The notes under the pieces are model-generated. The model searched no databases and was not told where the DNA came from. It was given only the letters and a program-made list of their open reading frames with translations. Both the position numbers and the translations under genes were made by a program. Positions 36,821 through 48,311 of a stretch of 64,000 nucleotides of DNA are shown here, piece after piece. Origin of the DNA: Clytia hemisphaerica (taxonomy: Eukaryota; Cnidaria; Hydrozoa; Leptothecata; Clytiidae). The DNA is taken from positions 1 to 64,000 of the forward strand of contig CACVBU010000260.1 in the NCBI GenBank assembly GCA_902728285.1. The letters are read 5' to 3'. Within the stretch, counting starts at the first letter, position 1, and each line of letters opens with the position of its first letter.

Positions 36821-37312
36821 GTAAGAAATTTTTATTTACTAAAATTGATTTGATATAGGGGTGCGTATTGTGTATAAAATTAAGCAGGTCCGGAAATACG
36901 TTATTGTTTTATCTTCTCGTGCTTCAAATTTTTGATTCTGTAACTCTGTAATTTTAAACATGGTGTCCGAAAAAGAGCAATGTGTCAAAACATGTCTTCA
37001 AGTAGAGATACTTTGTGTGTACCGTAACATGTAATTGCAGATTCCCTTAAGTAAGGTATGCCTCTTAAACTTTATTCTTTGATCAGAAACTTCCTTCACT
37101 CGAACAAAATTAGCTTTCCTCGTGTGTGTTCGAGTTATAGAGACTCCATTGTGTTTTTTCCGAATACTTTAACAAATTATTCCATTTTTATTTACTTGAC
37201 CAGTATCTGTTCTCAACGGAGTTTGTTAAACACAATATTTCCCTCAAGGTTTGTGTACGTCTTCACAAGCAATTCACTTCTTCCGTAGACGAAATAATCA
37301 CGCAATGGCATA

Positions 37313-37860
37313 ACAACCGCCACCACCCCAACAGCAACAACAACAAGCGGAACCACAACAACCGCAACCACCCCAACAACAACAACAACAACCGCCACCA
37401 CCCCAACAGCAACAACAACAAGCGGAACCACAACAACCGCAACCACCCCAACAGCAACAACGACAACCGCCACCACCCCAACAGCAGCAACTCCCACCCC
37501 AACAGCAACAACGACAACCGCCACCACAACAACAGCAGCAACTCCAACAACAAGTTCAACACAGGACTCATCAATTGAGAAATTCAGTTGATTCAGACGA
37601 GAAGCGCGTTAAGTTGGCAGCAGATTATGGTTTTGGTGAGATTAAGCATTGGTTCAATAGCGTTGAAATTCTTCAATGCAACATCAATGGAAGACAGGGA
37701 CTCAGAAAATTTGAAGAAACAAAAATGCAAACCATCCTCAAGGCAACATACACGCGGTATTTCTGAGCCACTGCAAACATTTGTTGAAAAAGCCATCACA
37801 GCAAAATTGAAGAAACATAGACAACATTTAAAACTAAAATCAGCATGTAATATGCCATAA
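37313..37860 (+). pseudogene. Paralogue of the 44-kb gene: Gln/Pro tract plus C-terminal domain
   Basis: The first 250 bp encode a Gln/Pro-rich tract (PPPPQQQQQQAEPQQPQPPQ-type repeats) that continues in frame into EKRVKLAADYGFGEIKHWFN and NINGRQGLRKFEETKMQTIL. A frameshift near 37750 then moves the homology to the next frame (ISEPLQTFVEKAITAKLKKH) until a stop at 37858. The same block forms the C-terminus of the intact gene at 43982-48311 (IIKLAAEYAVSEIKKWYTIP, NINGKQGLQKFDETKMQTIL). The upstream tracts differ completely (Gln/Pro here, Glu/Thr/Pro there), so only the terminal domain is conserved. Dead or misread at one base pair level. Confidence 0.65.
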
Positions 37861-39320
37861 CTTTTGTATTTTTTCTACATTTTTTATAATTTACAAGTTT
37901 CTCGGCTAAATGTCACGATTCTTTGAGGGCAAAAACAATTTGAGGATGAAAATTTTAAAAGGTTCATCTTATTTTTTGCAGACTTCTTTCATTGTTTTGA
38001 AATCTGCTTTTTTTTTCTCATGTTTTATTTAATTGCATCAATTGCCTTTGCCAGGTAGTAACCATTAAAATTATAGCAATCTTAAAAATTTCTAGATTTT
38101 TTTCAGAAATATTTTGTGCAGGTGCAAGATAGCTTTTATTCATTATATTTCTGCATTATTTATGAGGTGTAATATTATGCTAAGAAAGTTGAAATATAAA
38201 ATAAATAGTTTCGCAGGATGGAATTCCATTAAATCAAATTGGTTTTTCATTAATTTGAGAAATTTACAAATAATCAATAAAATCTCACTTTCAAGACGGG
38301 TTTCAATGTTTTGATTTTCTCTGGGCAGGCGCAATTGCGCTTGATTATTGGAGGCAAAAACTTACAATTTATAGGGAAGCAAGTGAATATCCATCAAATT
38401 TTTGCTAATGGCCCGGATCACCAATAAGTTGTTTTTGCTTCTACCGACCGACTCACTTTATATCTTAAACCTTTTCTAGTCGGAAAGTCGCAAAAATTGT
38501 CGGATTTGTGGCGATATTATTCTAGGAATTTTATAGATTCAGCGTAGCCAATGTTTTGATCATCTTGTGTTAAGATTTTCATCTGCAATTTATCAAAGAT
38601 TTTTAGCGTTAAAAAGCGCTACGGAACTGTTTTTTTTTGTGGTCGCAATATGCAAAATAATCAAACCTATGCTCAGATCGCATTTTTCTGATGACTTAAG
38701 ACGCCGACCGGCCGACCGACCGATAAGAAAATATACTAAAAGTTCATTTCAAAAGTCCAACCAGAGACTTCTTCAAAACAAAAAATTTGCTTGCCTCCAG
38801 CATGGTCTTTTTGCCCCCAAAAAATATGTGGCAAGAACTTTTTTTTAGTTAAAGAGCTTCTTGACAATGCCTTTTAAATGCCTGAATTGGATCGTTCTTC
38901 TACATGAATCTCACCTTCAATGAGTCGATATATTGGAGTTAAATTAGGAAGGAATGTAGGAAAAATTTCGTTTCGAGAGGGTCAGACCAGTATTTTTTGA
39001 CTTGAGTCAATCCTGAGTTGTTTTCCCATCCTACAAACTTTAATACAAAAGCAGTTTAATATTGAAGAAATTAGTAGGTTTTAATAACCTTCAGAAGTGA
39101 CTTAAATTTTAAAAAACAAAGAGACAGTAACTTTCAGCCAAGCTGCCAGCAGTAGGTCCATTCCTTCGCTTCACGTGGCCTTGAAAGAACTTCCAAAAGT
39201 GCGTGATCTGATTTCTTCATGACGCTATTATCAGGAACGAGCCGAAATATCTGTTTAGTCGCTTGAATTTGAATAAAAAACCATTCTGCAAAATAACTAA
39301 TTTTTCGTACTTCTCGGATA
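37861..39320. other. No gene seen
   Basis: A+T-rich with short frames only. A short gaccgaccg/cggccgaccgac stretch is at 38700-38722. Confidence 0.5.
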
Positions 39321-39550
39321 CCGGCAGAGATTTGCACCGGTCTTTGGACCGGACTTTCGACCGCTCCAGAAGCCGCTTCGAAGTCTCTTGCTCAAGAAAG
39401 GGCCGCTAGAAGAGCGGCCTCAAGCGGACCTTTCAAAAAATCTATGGCCCGCTTGGAGGCCGATTTTCACAAATGATGGGCCGCTAAAAATTTTAATTTG
39501 GCCGCATTAAGACCAGACTTTTACCCTCTTAGGGCCGACCGGTCTTTTGT

Positions 39551-39580
39551 GTACTCCAAATCGCTTGGGGAGTCACATAT
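39551..39580 (+). repeat. 30-bp boundary sequence, left copy
   Basis: Contains gtactccaaatcgcttgggg and agtcacatat. The same sequence occurs inverted at 41583-41612 and directly at 57828-57857, each time at the edge between GC-rich repeat and retroelement sequence. Confidence 0.85.
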
Positions 39581-39770
39581 ATCAAAAAACATACAATTCA
39601 TTCAATTCAATTCGGTCTTTCCGTAAAAAACGATTACATTACCGGTAGGTACAAAGAATAAAAATATATAATAATAATAAATAAAATATCTCCCGACGAA
39701 AGGAATTGAAGCATTATCAGCTTTGTCGATAACTATCGAAAAGAAGCAGTAGTAAAAAGTTGTATAACTA

Positions 39771-41582
39771 TCAAAGATTTATGATAATGTTCCACTCCTT
39801 AGTGTTTTTTGCAATTTCTATTGCGTCGTCCCATTCAATATTTAATGTTTTAAGATCATTTTTGACAACACTGAGCCAAGTTGTAGTTGGTTTCCCTCGC
39901 GGTCTTTGGTACTTAGTGCTGGCATATTCGAGTGCTTTTTTCATAGGTGTTGAACTATTTGCTCGTAATACAGTTCCCAGCCACTTCAGTCTTCTACTTT
40001 TGATACATTTGCTCCACTTTACTGCGTTGGTCTTTTGATACACTTCGGCATTCTTCACGATTTCTGGCCAGCTCACATTTAGCACGAAAGCTCGCAACAA
40101 TCTTCTTTGGAATGCATCAATGGAATTTTCGGCTTGACGGGTTGTTAAACTCCACAGCTCGCAGTTATACAGGAATATCGGTTCGATGTAGGTCGTGAAT
40201 GCTGACATTTTTGTTTGTGTAGTCAACTTTTTATGACAGAACAACGTTCGTAATTTGTTGGCAGCTGAAATCGATATTCCTTTTCTTCTTTTGATGTCTT
40301 CTGATGTATCAAGCATACTGCCGAGATATTTGCACTTTTACCATTCGTTGTTATTTCTTGTGATGGTAAATTGTTCCGTTTTGTCCTGATTTATTACTAG
40401 ATCTCGTTTTTCTAGTTCTGTTGGAACGGTCTGCTTAAACTTTTGCAGTGCGCGATAGTCTGAAGTTACTTTCCGATATCGTCAGCATACTCCATTTCAA
40501 TATCGATTTGTTCTTTTTCTGTGAAAATGGCGTAATTGTGGTCTGTTAGATGGTCAGCAGGAATAGATGGTACAGTAGGAAGTGCATCAGGATGGTTTGG
40601 TATTTGGTGGTTTTTCAGCGGGTGTAGTGCTTTTGCTAGGTAGTACGTAAATTCGTTAGCACTTACACAGTCTCCTTGTGGTGCTCCGGTGTCAGTTGCG
40701 AACTCAGAGCTTAGAGTTTGGTTGCATTTGGAGGACTGCGATAATGTGGAGTTCGTCTGGTGAGATGGTAGATTGCAAGTCATGCAGCAGTTTGTTTCTA
40801 TTAAGACTGTCGAACGCTTTGCTTATATCAAGAAGTATTAATTGAACGGCTTCACATTTTGATGTTATAGTCCGTTCAATTACAAGTTTTGCCGCATAGA
40901 CGTGCTCGGTTGTGGATCTGTTCGCTCGGTATGCTGCTTGAGAGAGTGGTATTTCTGTGTCAAGTCGGTCTCTGATTCGGTTGATAATGCAAGCTGCAAG
41001 GATTTTTCGTTGTGATGAAAGTAGAACGATTGGTCGTAAGTTTGATGGTGGTCCTTTTGCTTTGTTGGGTGATTTTTTTCGGTATGTTCCCTGTTTCGGC
41101 TATGTTGTTATAGATGTTGGCTATCTGTAGGTGGATAGTTTCGGGAGCAAATTTTATCAGTTCAATTGGTATTTCATCACATCCTGGGCTTTTGTTTCGT
41201 TTCATTTTCTTAACAGCTTTGTTGATTTCGAATGACGTGAACGGTGCTAGCATAGGTGCTGGTGGTACGATTGTTGGTTGTTTTGAAGAAAATTCCTTTG
41301 AAGTATGTAGCTATTATTTCGCTTTGTTCTTTTGGGTCTGCTGTTAGTCCGTTTTCTCCTTTGATAAGAAGCTTTTCAGGTGGTTTTAGGTTTTTGATTT
41401 TCTTGACAGCTTGATACATCTTGTTGTTATCGTGGAAGTATTCGAGTTCACGGGTAGTTCTGTTCACTTTTTCATTTTCTTCTAGATTCATGATGGTGTG
41501 TATTTCAGCTAGTATGCGATTGCAAAATTGCTTGAGGAAAGTTTTGGCTTGTTTGGTGTTACATGATTGTATTCGGTGTTGA
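39771..41582 (-). pseudogene. Non-LTR reverse transcriptase, 5'-truncated
   Basis: From 41582 leftward: a linker (KQFCNRILAEIHTIMNLEEN), the fingers (EINKAVKKMKRNKSPGCDEI, about 41225), LILLDISKAFDSLNRN (catalytic Asp, about 40845), GAPQGDCVS (about 40680), EYADD (catalytic pair, about 40490), YLGSMLDTSEDIKRRK (about 40320), then thumb and C-terminus (LYNCELWSL, RRLKWLGTVLRAN, RPRGKPTTTWLSVV) to the stop at 39771. At least four frame changes (near 41230, 40985, 40780 and 40470) make it dead. The endonuclease is absent; the sequence begins where the endonuclease fragment at 57864-58739 leaves off, at the same kind of 30-bp boundary. Confidence 0.85.
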
Positions 41583-41612
41583 ATATGTGACTCCCCAAGC
41601 GAACTGGAGTAC
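41583..41612 (-). repeat. 30-bp boundary sequence, right copy
   Basis: Inverse of 39551-39580 with one to two differences, directly abutting the 5' end of the reverse-transcriptase fragment. Confidence 0.85.
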
Positions 41613-41667
41613 ATAAAAATCTGACCGGTCTAGGCCGGCCAAGAGACCGGCTATGCAGCGGCCAAAA

Positions 41668-43232
41668 TACGAATGCGACCGGTCCATTGTTTTTTTTTGA
41701 TCGGCCAAAAAGCGGGCAAAAGAAAATTTTGCCCAGTTGTTTTTTTTCGACTGTAGCGGCCCTTTTCGACTGTAGCTGCCTTTGATGAATTTCGAAGCGG
41801 CCTTTGGATGAATTTTGAAGCAGCCTTTGGTCCGGTCTTTTTACCGGTCAAAATAAATGCCGGCGAACGATAAAATCATAACAAACGATGTGTATTTTAG
41901 GGAATCGTTCGGTAATATTTTAGTATTTTTAGATAAAGTTTATTATTGCGGAACGTACCGAAATCAATTTGTGTGTCGAAATAACCGTTCCGTAAAGTAT
42001 CAAAATCTCAACGTGCGAAGAAACCTTTCTTTTGCCTTCAAGCTGTTGAAGAGTCAGGTGTTGGATTGATGTAGTGCAGAAATTTATTTTTGTGGGCTTT
42101 TATCTTTATATCTAAGATTGTAAGTTATTTTAAAACATTTATTAAACTGACACTTAAATAATTGAACCAGCTAAGCCAATTGAGAATTTTTGATTTGCAA
42201 AGAAAAAGACTTTTGCTTGTGTCATACCCAAAGTTCTCTTATTGTACCAAAGCAAAAAGCAGGACAAATTTCAAGTTTTATTTACGTTTTTCAAACTATG
42301 TACATTTAAAAACTGCTAGTACAACCCCAAGGGCTTTCTAGTTCGACAGGATATTTTTTAAAGAAAGTAAAAGAAAAAAAAGGGAAGAAGAACTGCTTCT
42401 TCAGGTTTTGGAGGAAAGAAAACATTATTTTTTCAAAACAATCTCAAGAATACGAATGCGACCGGTCCATTGTTTTTTTTTGATCGGCCAAAAAGCGGGC
42501 AAAAGAAAATTTTGCCCAGTTGTTTTTTTTCGACTGTAGCGGCCCTTTTCGACTGTAGCTGCCTTTGATGAATTTCGAAGCGGCCTTTGGATGAATTTTG
42601 AAGCAGCCTTTGGTCCGGTCTTTTTACCGGTCAAAATAAATGCCGGCGAACGATAAAATCATAACAAACGATGTGTATTTTAGGGAATCGTTCGGTAATA
42701 TTTTTAGTATTTTTAGATAAAGTTTATATTGCGGAACGTACCGAAATCAATTTGTTTGTCGAGAAATAAACCGTTCCGTAAAGTATCAAAATCTCAACGT
42801 GCGAAGAACCTTTTCTTTTGCCTTCAAGCTGTTGAAGAGTCAGGTGCTTGGATGTAGTGTCAGAAAATTATTTTGTTGGCTTTTATCTTTATATCTAAGA
42901 TTGTAAGTATTTTAAAACATTTATTAAACTGACACTTAAATAATTGAACCAGCTAAGCCAATTGAGAATTTTGATTTTGCAAAGAAAAAGACTTTTGCTT
43001 GTGTCATACCCAAAGTTCTCTTATTGTACCAAAGCAAAAAGCAGGACAAATTTCAAGTTTTATTTACGTTTTTCAAACTATGTACATTTAAAAACTGCTA
43101 GTACAACCCCAAGGGCTTTCTAGTTCGACAGGATATTTTTTAAAGAAAGTAAAAGAAAAAAAAGGGAAGAAGAACTGCTTCTTCAGGTTTTGGAGGAAAG
43201 AAAACATTATTTTTTCAAAACAATCTCAAGAT
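41668..43232. repeat. Tandem duplication, two ~778-bp copies
   Basis: 41668-42445 and 42446-43232 are near-identical direct copies, both starting atacgaatgcgaccggtcc and ending ttttttcaaaacaatctcaag. They differ by scattered single-base indels in T and A runs. Each copy contains the GC-rich ccggtc block of the neighbouring element and about 570 bp of plain A+T-rich sequence. A short frame in the block (41651-41851 and 42425-42634) is a consequence of the repeat, not a gene. Confidence 0.92.
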
Positions 43233-43981
43233 TGATATTCAAAAGTATGAATTGTTTAATACAAACAAACTAAGACGGCCATCGAAAATTAGTTATGTTC
43301 GCGTCGCAGAAGGTCTCTAAAATTGATGCGGACGGGCGGGCAGAAAAATTTCCGGGTTTTTGAAATATCGTCTGAAGCCCTCTGCCCCAAAAAAAAAGAA
43401 AGACATTTGAAGAACTAAGTTGTTTCTTCTGGATTTTTCCTGGAATTTTTATTGCATCTCCGCACTTGAAAATCAGTGAAAATATGATGCAGGCAGGCGA
43501 CGCACTGACACTTAAATAATGATGCTGCGATGGCTGCCTATAATTTCGAAAACTGAAAATATACAAATTACAAACTTTCATATCACAAATAACTAAGGGT
43601 GTTTGACCCTGAACCCTGTACTCATTTCCCAATCAACAATTAAGCTCTATTTCTAGAAACAAGGTGGGTGAAAAAAATTATGTTCGTTGTGATAGTCAAT
43701 GAAAAAATATTTTAGATTTCTCTCTGTTTTCGATCAAAAATTGCTTCACATTTGTATCTATTCAATAAGAAAGAACTTGTAATTTAAAAAGCTGAGTTAG
43801 CAAATGAAATCATTTTATCTCAGAACAGAACCTTTAAATGAATAGATAATAAAAGGCAAGATCTTGTGTAAAAGATTGGACATTTCAAAACTAAATTAAA
43901 ATCATTCTGACAGAAACCATTTCCAAACGTTAATTTCAATAATGGAAAATGAAAGTGTTTCATGATTAGTTATTAGCTTTT
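43233..43981. other. No gene seen
   Basis: 3' flank of the minus-strand gene. A frame at 43270-43632 has no domain. No canonical aataaa polyadenylation signal was identified just beyond the stop at 43982. Confidence 0.45.
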
Positions 43982-46900
43982 TTAATGCTTTTTAATCCAT
44001 TGTCTGTATTTTTTTAGCCTTGCTGTAATCATCCTTTCAACGTGTGATTCTAAAGACTTAGGAATGTTAAACTTTTGATATGCAGATTTTAAAATTGTTT
44101 GCATTTTTGTTTCATCAAATTTTTGTAAACCTTGTTTGCCATTAATGTTGCAGCTTACAATTTCTGGAATGGTATACCACTTTTTGATTTCACTGACAGC
44201 ATATTCTGCGGCAAGTTTGATGATAACTCCATCGCATTCAACACTAGCTGCAGATGCGGCAAGCTGTTCTGCAATACGCTGTATCTGTTGGTTTGAATTT
44301 GTTAATGGTTGTTCGGCAGTTGCGTTTGGTTGGACTTCTGTGGCCGTGACTTCAATGACTTCAACTTCTCTCTCTCGTTCTTGCGGTGATGTTATCCAAT
44401 CTTTAAGGCTGTTGTTGTTGACAAAATTGTCAATTTGCCCAATGTCATTCAATTTAATGTCATTTATTTTGTCAATTCTGGTATGGATTCTATTGAACTC
44501 AATTTTCATCCAGTCTTTTAGTTCGTCCAATTTGGTCTCAAAGTTTGACTCTCGAGGTCTTGACGAAGCTCCACTTAAAATCACAGGGTTTCCCGCTCCT
44601 GGTAATGTCCAGTGTTGGTGAGGGGAAGTCAATGAGCGTCTTACTGTCAGTGTCTGTTCTGTTGATTGTAATTTCGTTTCGGGTGATGCTGGCGGGGTTT
44701 GTTCAAAAAATGTTGTCTCCAGTGTTCCAGGTGGTGTTTTGATTGGTTCCGGTGTTTCCATTTGTTCCATTGTTTTGATTGGCTCCGGTGTTTCTGGTGG
44801 TGTTTTGATTGGTTCCGGTGTTGCTGGTGGTGCTTTGGTTGGTTCTGGTGGTGCTTTGGTTGGTTCTGGTGGTGTTTCGGTTTGTTCCAGTGTTTCGGCT
44901 TGTTCCAGTGTTTCGGCTTGTTCCAGTGTTTCGGCTTGTTCCAGTGATTCGGCTTGTTCCAGTGTTTCGGCTTGTTCCAGTGTTTCGGCTTGTTCCAGTG
45001 TTTCGGCTTGTTCCGGTGTTTCTGGTGGTGTTTCGGTTGCATTCAGGGTTTTCCGTTTGTTGCTCTTTTCGGTTTGTTCTGGTGACAGTGTACGTTTCGG
45101 TCTAGACTGGACTGCAAATTGTGGCGTGTTTAGTCTGACTTCCTTTTCCATGAAGTTTTTGCGTTCTTTTGATTTAATGCGTTCCCTCTTTGAACAAAGA
45201 TCAACCTTTTCAATCAGGAAGCCATTGACCATTTTAATCTTCTGTGATTGTCGCTCACGAAAAGCATTCATTATCTCTTGCTCCTTTGTAGTCAAGGCTC
45301 TAGCCTGAAAAGATAAAATAAAGTCTTGGTTAATAATTAATCATGAAACTAAAGGCCAAAAAATGGGACAACCTTCAAAAATAATTTTCAACTGGCTAAT
45401 TTTCAGAAAAAAATCTCTTTTTTGCCTAAAATCTAATTAGTTGAGACACTTGAATATTACAAAAATTATCAAAATTTAATCTTGCCAAAAATAAAATAGA
45501 AATCACAATTATTACTATTATTCGTTATTTTCAGGTTTTGATGACTATCCAACTTGACTACATAACTTACAGTCCGCAACTTGAATAACAAAAAGAAAGA
45601 TGCTTGGAATGCCAAGGAATCGTAAGTAACTTACTGGTTCTGGGCCACTTTTATCTTTCTCTGAGTCTTTGGCTCTCGCAGCTTTGGCAGCTTTGGCAGC
45701 TGAGGTTGCTTTTGCTTTGGCAGGTTTTTTGGTGGCTGAGGGTGTTTTTGCTTTGAGAGGTTTTTTGGCGGCTGAGGGTTCTTTTGCTTTCGAAGGTTTT
45801 TTGGCGGCTGAGGGTTCTTTTGCTTTCGAAGGTTTTTTGACGGCTGAAGGTGCTTTTGCTGTTTTGGAAGGTTTTTTGGTGACTGAGCATTCTTTTGCTT
45901 TAGAAAGTTTTTTGGCGGCTGTCATAGTTGCGTTGGAGGTTGATTCAGATGGTAGTTTCTCAGGGGTCAAGGTTGCTTTAGATGTTTCGTTCTGTTTTTT
46001 CTAAAAGTGAGAAATTACTAATGAAAAAAATCTAAAATGAAAGAGAAAAGTGAGTTTAATTTTGACAAACTTATTTTGGTGAGTGGCAGATTATAACTTC
46101 TTTCTTTTTTGTTATCAAGTACACCTTTTCAATGAGTTTGTCAAAATAAGTTCTTGTCAAAATTAAAAAATAAACTCACTCTTCTCTTTCATTTTTGAAA
46201 TTTTTCATGTATTAGATTTTGCAATTTAGGATTTTTGACAATTTTAAACCGTACTAAATTTCAAATTTCAGTAAAAAAATTGCAAAAACTGCAAAGTTAA
46301 GAAAACAAAGAGACACCTAATTTTCTCATCCGGGTATGTTTATATAAAAAATTTCGCCAGAATTTTATACGTTCTTCTCAATGGTATAATCAGATTTGTA
46401 AAAATTCTTAAAAAATATTTTTCTGCTCTGTTAACTAATGACGTCATTTAACAGGTGGTCGGATGAGAAAATTGGGTGGATCATATAAAAAAATTCAGCA
46501 TAACTTTAAGCTCAATTTTTGGATTGTCTAAAATACAGACCAGAAGTTAAATGCTAAGAACCTTGCGCTAATTCGCAAAGTCAGTCACATGCGTTTCAAT
46601 TCTATTTTAGATCATTGACGTCAAACTTGAAGAAATAGTTATCTAAACGTATCGAAACGAAATTGGAAACGAGGCAATATCGATGCATCCAAACGAAAAC
46701 TCTCGTAATATATTAATTCGACTGACATCAAACTCGTAACGTACCCATCTATATGCACCCAATCGGAATTTGCAAGAAAATTAACGAGGCAATATCGATG
46801 AATCCAAACGAAAATTCTCGTAATATATTAATTCGACTGACATCAAACTCGTAACGTACCCATCTATATGCACCCAATCGGAATTTGCAAGAAAATTAAC

Positions 46901-48311
46901 GAGGCAAAATCGATGAATCCAAACGAAAATTCTCGTAATATATTAATTCGACTCACATCAAACTCGTAACGTACCCATCTATATGCACCCAATCGGAATT
47001 TGCAAGAAAATTAACGAGGCAAAATCGATGAATCCAAACGAAAATTCTCGTAATATATTAATTCGACTCACATCAAACTCGTAACGTACCCATCTATATG
47101 CACCCAATCGGAATTTGCAAGAAATTTACGAGGCAAATCGATGAATCCAAACGAAAATTCTCGTAATATATTAATTCGACTCACATCAAACTCGTAACGT
47201 ACCCATCTAGATGCACCTAACCCGAACATTTACTTAAATATATGATTTATACCTCTTCTTCTTGTTCTTTCCTTTTCTCCCATTCGAGTTCAAATTCGTT
47301 CAGCTCTTTTTTCGTCGCTAGAATCAGATGAGAAAAAAGTGAGCAGATCAGATATCTACGAAATTGGTCGTAAGGGGGAGGGGCTTCCCAATGAAGTATA
47401 AGCACAGATCTGTAAAGCCCGTAGATTTGCGGCTTTTATCGAAAAGTGAAGCCAAGTTTTGGTAGGATTTCCTACCAGAGTCACGTGACTAAAATATGCA
47501 ATTTCACCGGTTTGAGAGATGTGAAATAGCGTTTGCCGCCTACTTTTTTGATTTCGTTCTCCGAAAACAATTAAAATGCTAGATCCTATCCATCGGCACG
47601 AAATTAAAAAAGTCAAATTTTTGCTGGAGAATGCTTAAAGTTGCCTATTCGGGCTTTACTGGTTTTTACACAAATGATAGATTGGAACTAAAATTTCGAA
47701 AAATATCGCCAAATTTCGAAAAAAATATCACTCGAAAACGAAGGAATTGCTAGATTCAATACGGCGCATATATTAAGGCTTCAATTTTTCTTGCCTGAGA
47801 AAGGTTACAGATTCGCCTCTAGCTCTTCGGCCTTGAAACTCAATGGGGCTTCCCTTTCTTCCAATTAAAATTTATCTGCAGGCTGATTTATACTCTTAGG
47901 TGACAAATACACGCCCGCTCGTTAGTATTTCGGAAATTTTCCAACCCCCGGACCTTATTAGGACCCTGCTCCCCTGTTTAGTAAGTTTTAAAAATATTTT
48001 CAGCTTTCAAAGAGAAGACTCCCTATTTTGCTCCAATAAATAGCATCAATTTAGCCTATATATATAAATATCTTATTGTCACGTTTATTTCGCATTTCAG
48101 AGTACCCTCCTTGCGGAATCTCGCTATTATAAACAAATAAGAATTAATTACCTCGCATTGCCAAAACTTCGCCACGAACAAGATTTTTGCCATCTTTTAT
48201 ATAGCCAACTTCACCGTAATCTAGCCATTGTACGTCCTTTGTTTGAACTAAACAAGTTGTTTGATCGAACTCGCAAAATAGTAAAGTAAATTTCAAATTG
48301 CTTTTCTCCAT
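43982..48311 (-). CDS. Four-exon gene: BEN-like, repeat-rich nuclear protein
   Basis: Exons 48152-48311, 47253-47317, 45635-46000 and 43982-45304, all GT-AG with phases 1, 0 and 0, giving 637 residues. Residues 1-75 form a small beta-rich module (FDQTTCLVQTKDVQWLDYGE, then GKNLVRGEVLAM and TKKELNEFELEW) like the N-termini of invertebrate BEN-type proteins. Residues 76-197 are Lys/Ala/Pro/Ser repeats (KKPSKAKEPSAA units), histone-H1-like. Residues 295-340 are eight EQAETL hexapeptides, then PEPIKTPPET repeats to about 390. Residues about 550-637 are a conserved helical domain (NINGKQGLQKFDETKMQTIL) also found at 37.6 kb. No frame damage. A nuclear, DNA- or chromatin-binding role is inferred; BEN identity is tentative. 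Divergent from the RNase H-like gene. Confidence 0.72.
44872..45012 (-). repeat. 18-bp coding tandem repeat (EQAETL)
   Basis: About eight head-to-tail copies of tgttccagtgtttcggct (plus strand) encode the hexapeptide repeat of the gene above. Copies are almost identical at DNA level, including synonymous sites, so the array has expanded or homogenised recently. Confidence 0.92.
46030..46195. repeat. Small inverted repeat in intron 2
   Basis: The words gaaagagaaaagtgagttta and ttttgacaaacttatttt at 46037-46077 recur inverted at 46133-46193. This is a hairpin-like MITE remnant within the intron of the minus gene. Confidence 0.65.
46668..47225. repeat. 115-bp minisatellite, five copies, in an intron
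   Basis: The word gaggcaatatcgatg starts copies at 46671, 46786, 46901, 47016 and 47130, giving a period of 115, 115, 115 and 114 bp. The unit also contains tctcgtaatatattaattcg and cgtacccatctatatgcacc. The last copy ends about 70 bp from the exon at 47253-47317 on the splice-donor side. Confidence 0.92.

Larger units (their letters stand above)
39321..41864. mobile_element. Inverted GC-rich repeats enclosing a reverse-transcriptase fragment
   Basis: At both ends, beginning ccggca (39321) and its inverse tgccgg (41864), are about 250 bp rich in accggtc, ggccgc and agcggcc words in inverse arrangement. Each block ends inward with a shared 30-bp sequence in opposite orientation (39551-39580 and 41583-41612; words gtactcca and cgcttggggagtcacata). 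Between them, 39581-41582 is a minus-strand retroelement fragment. A third copy of GC-rich block plus 30-bp sequence is at 57596-57857 beside the endonuclease half of a similar retroelement. I read it as one inverted-repeat unit, but its mechanism is unknown. Confidence 0.6.

Noticed and set aside
37213..37574. Minus-strand frames of nearly pure Val or Leu
   Set aside because: They are the reverse frames of a CAA/CCA repeat that continues in frame into a recognisable domain on plus.
39321..41864. LTR retrotransposon
   Set aside because: The flanking repeats are inverted rather than direct, and no gag, protease or integrase motif is present; the polymerase is of the non-LTR type.
44136..45308. 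Several long plus-strand open frames rich in Gly, Ser, Val and Cys
   Set aside because: They are antisense shadows of the repeat-rich exon of the minus-strand gene; the minus reading has splice sites, matching phases and a conserved C-terminal domain.
45651..46004. Open frames antisense or out of frame to the Lys/Ala/Pro repeats
   Set aside because: Produced by the low-complexity coding repeat; only one frame connects by splicing to neighbouring exons.
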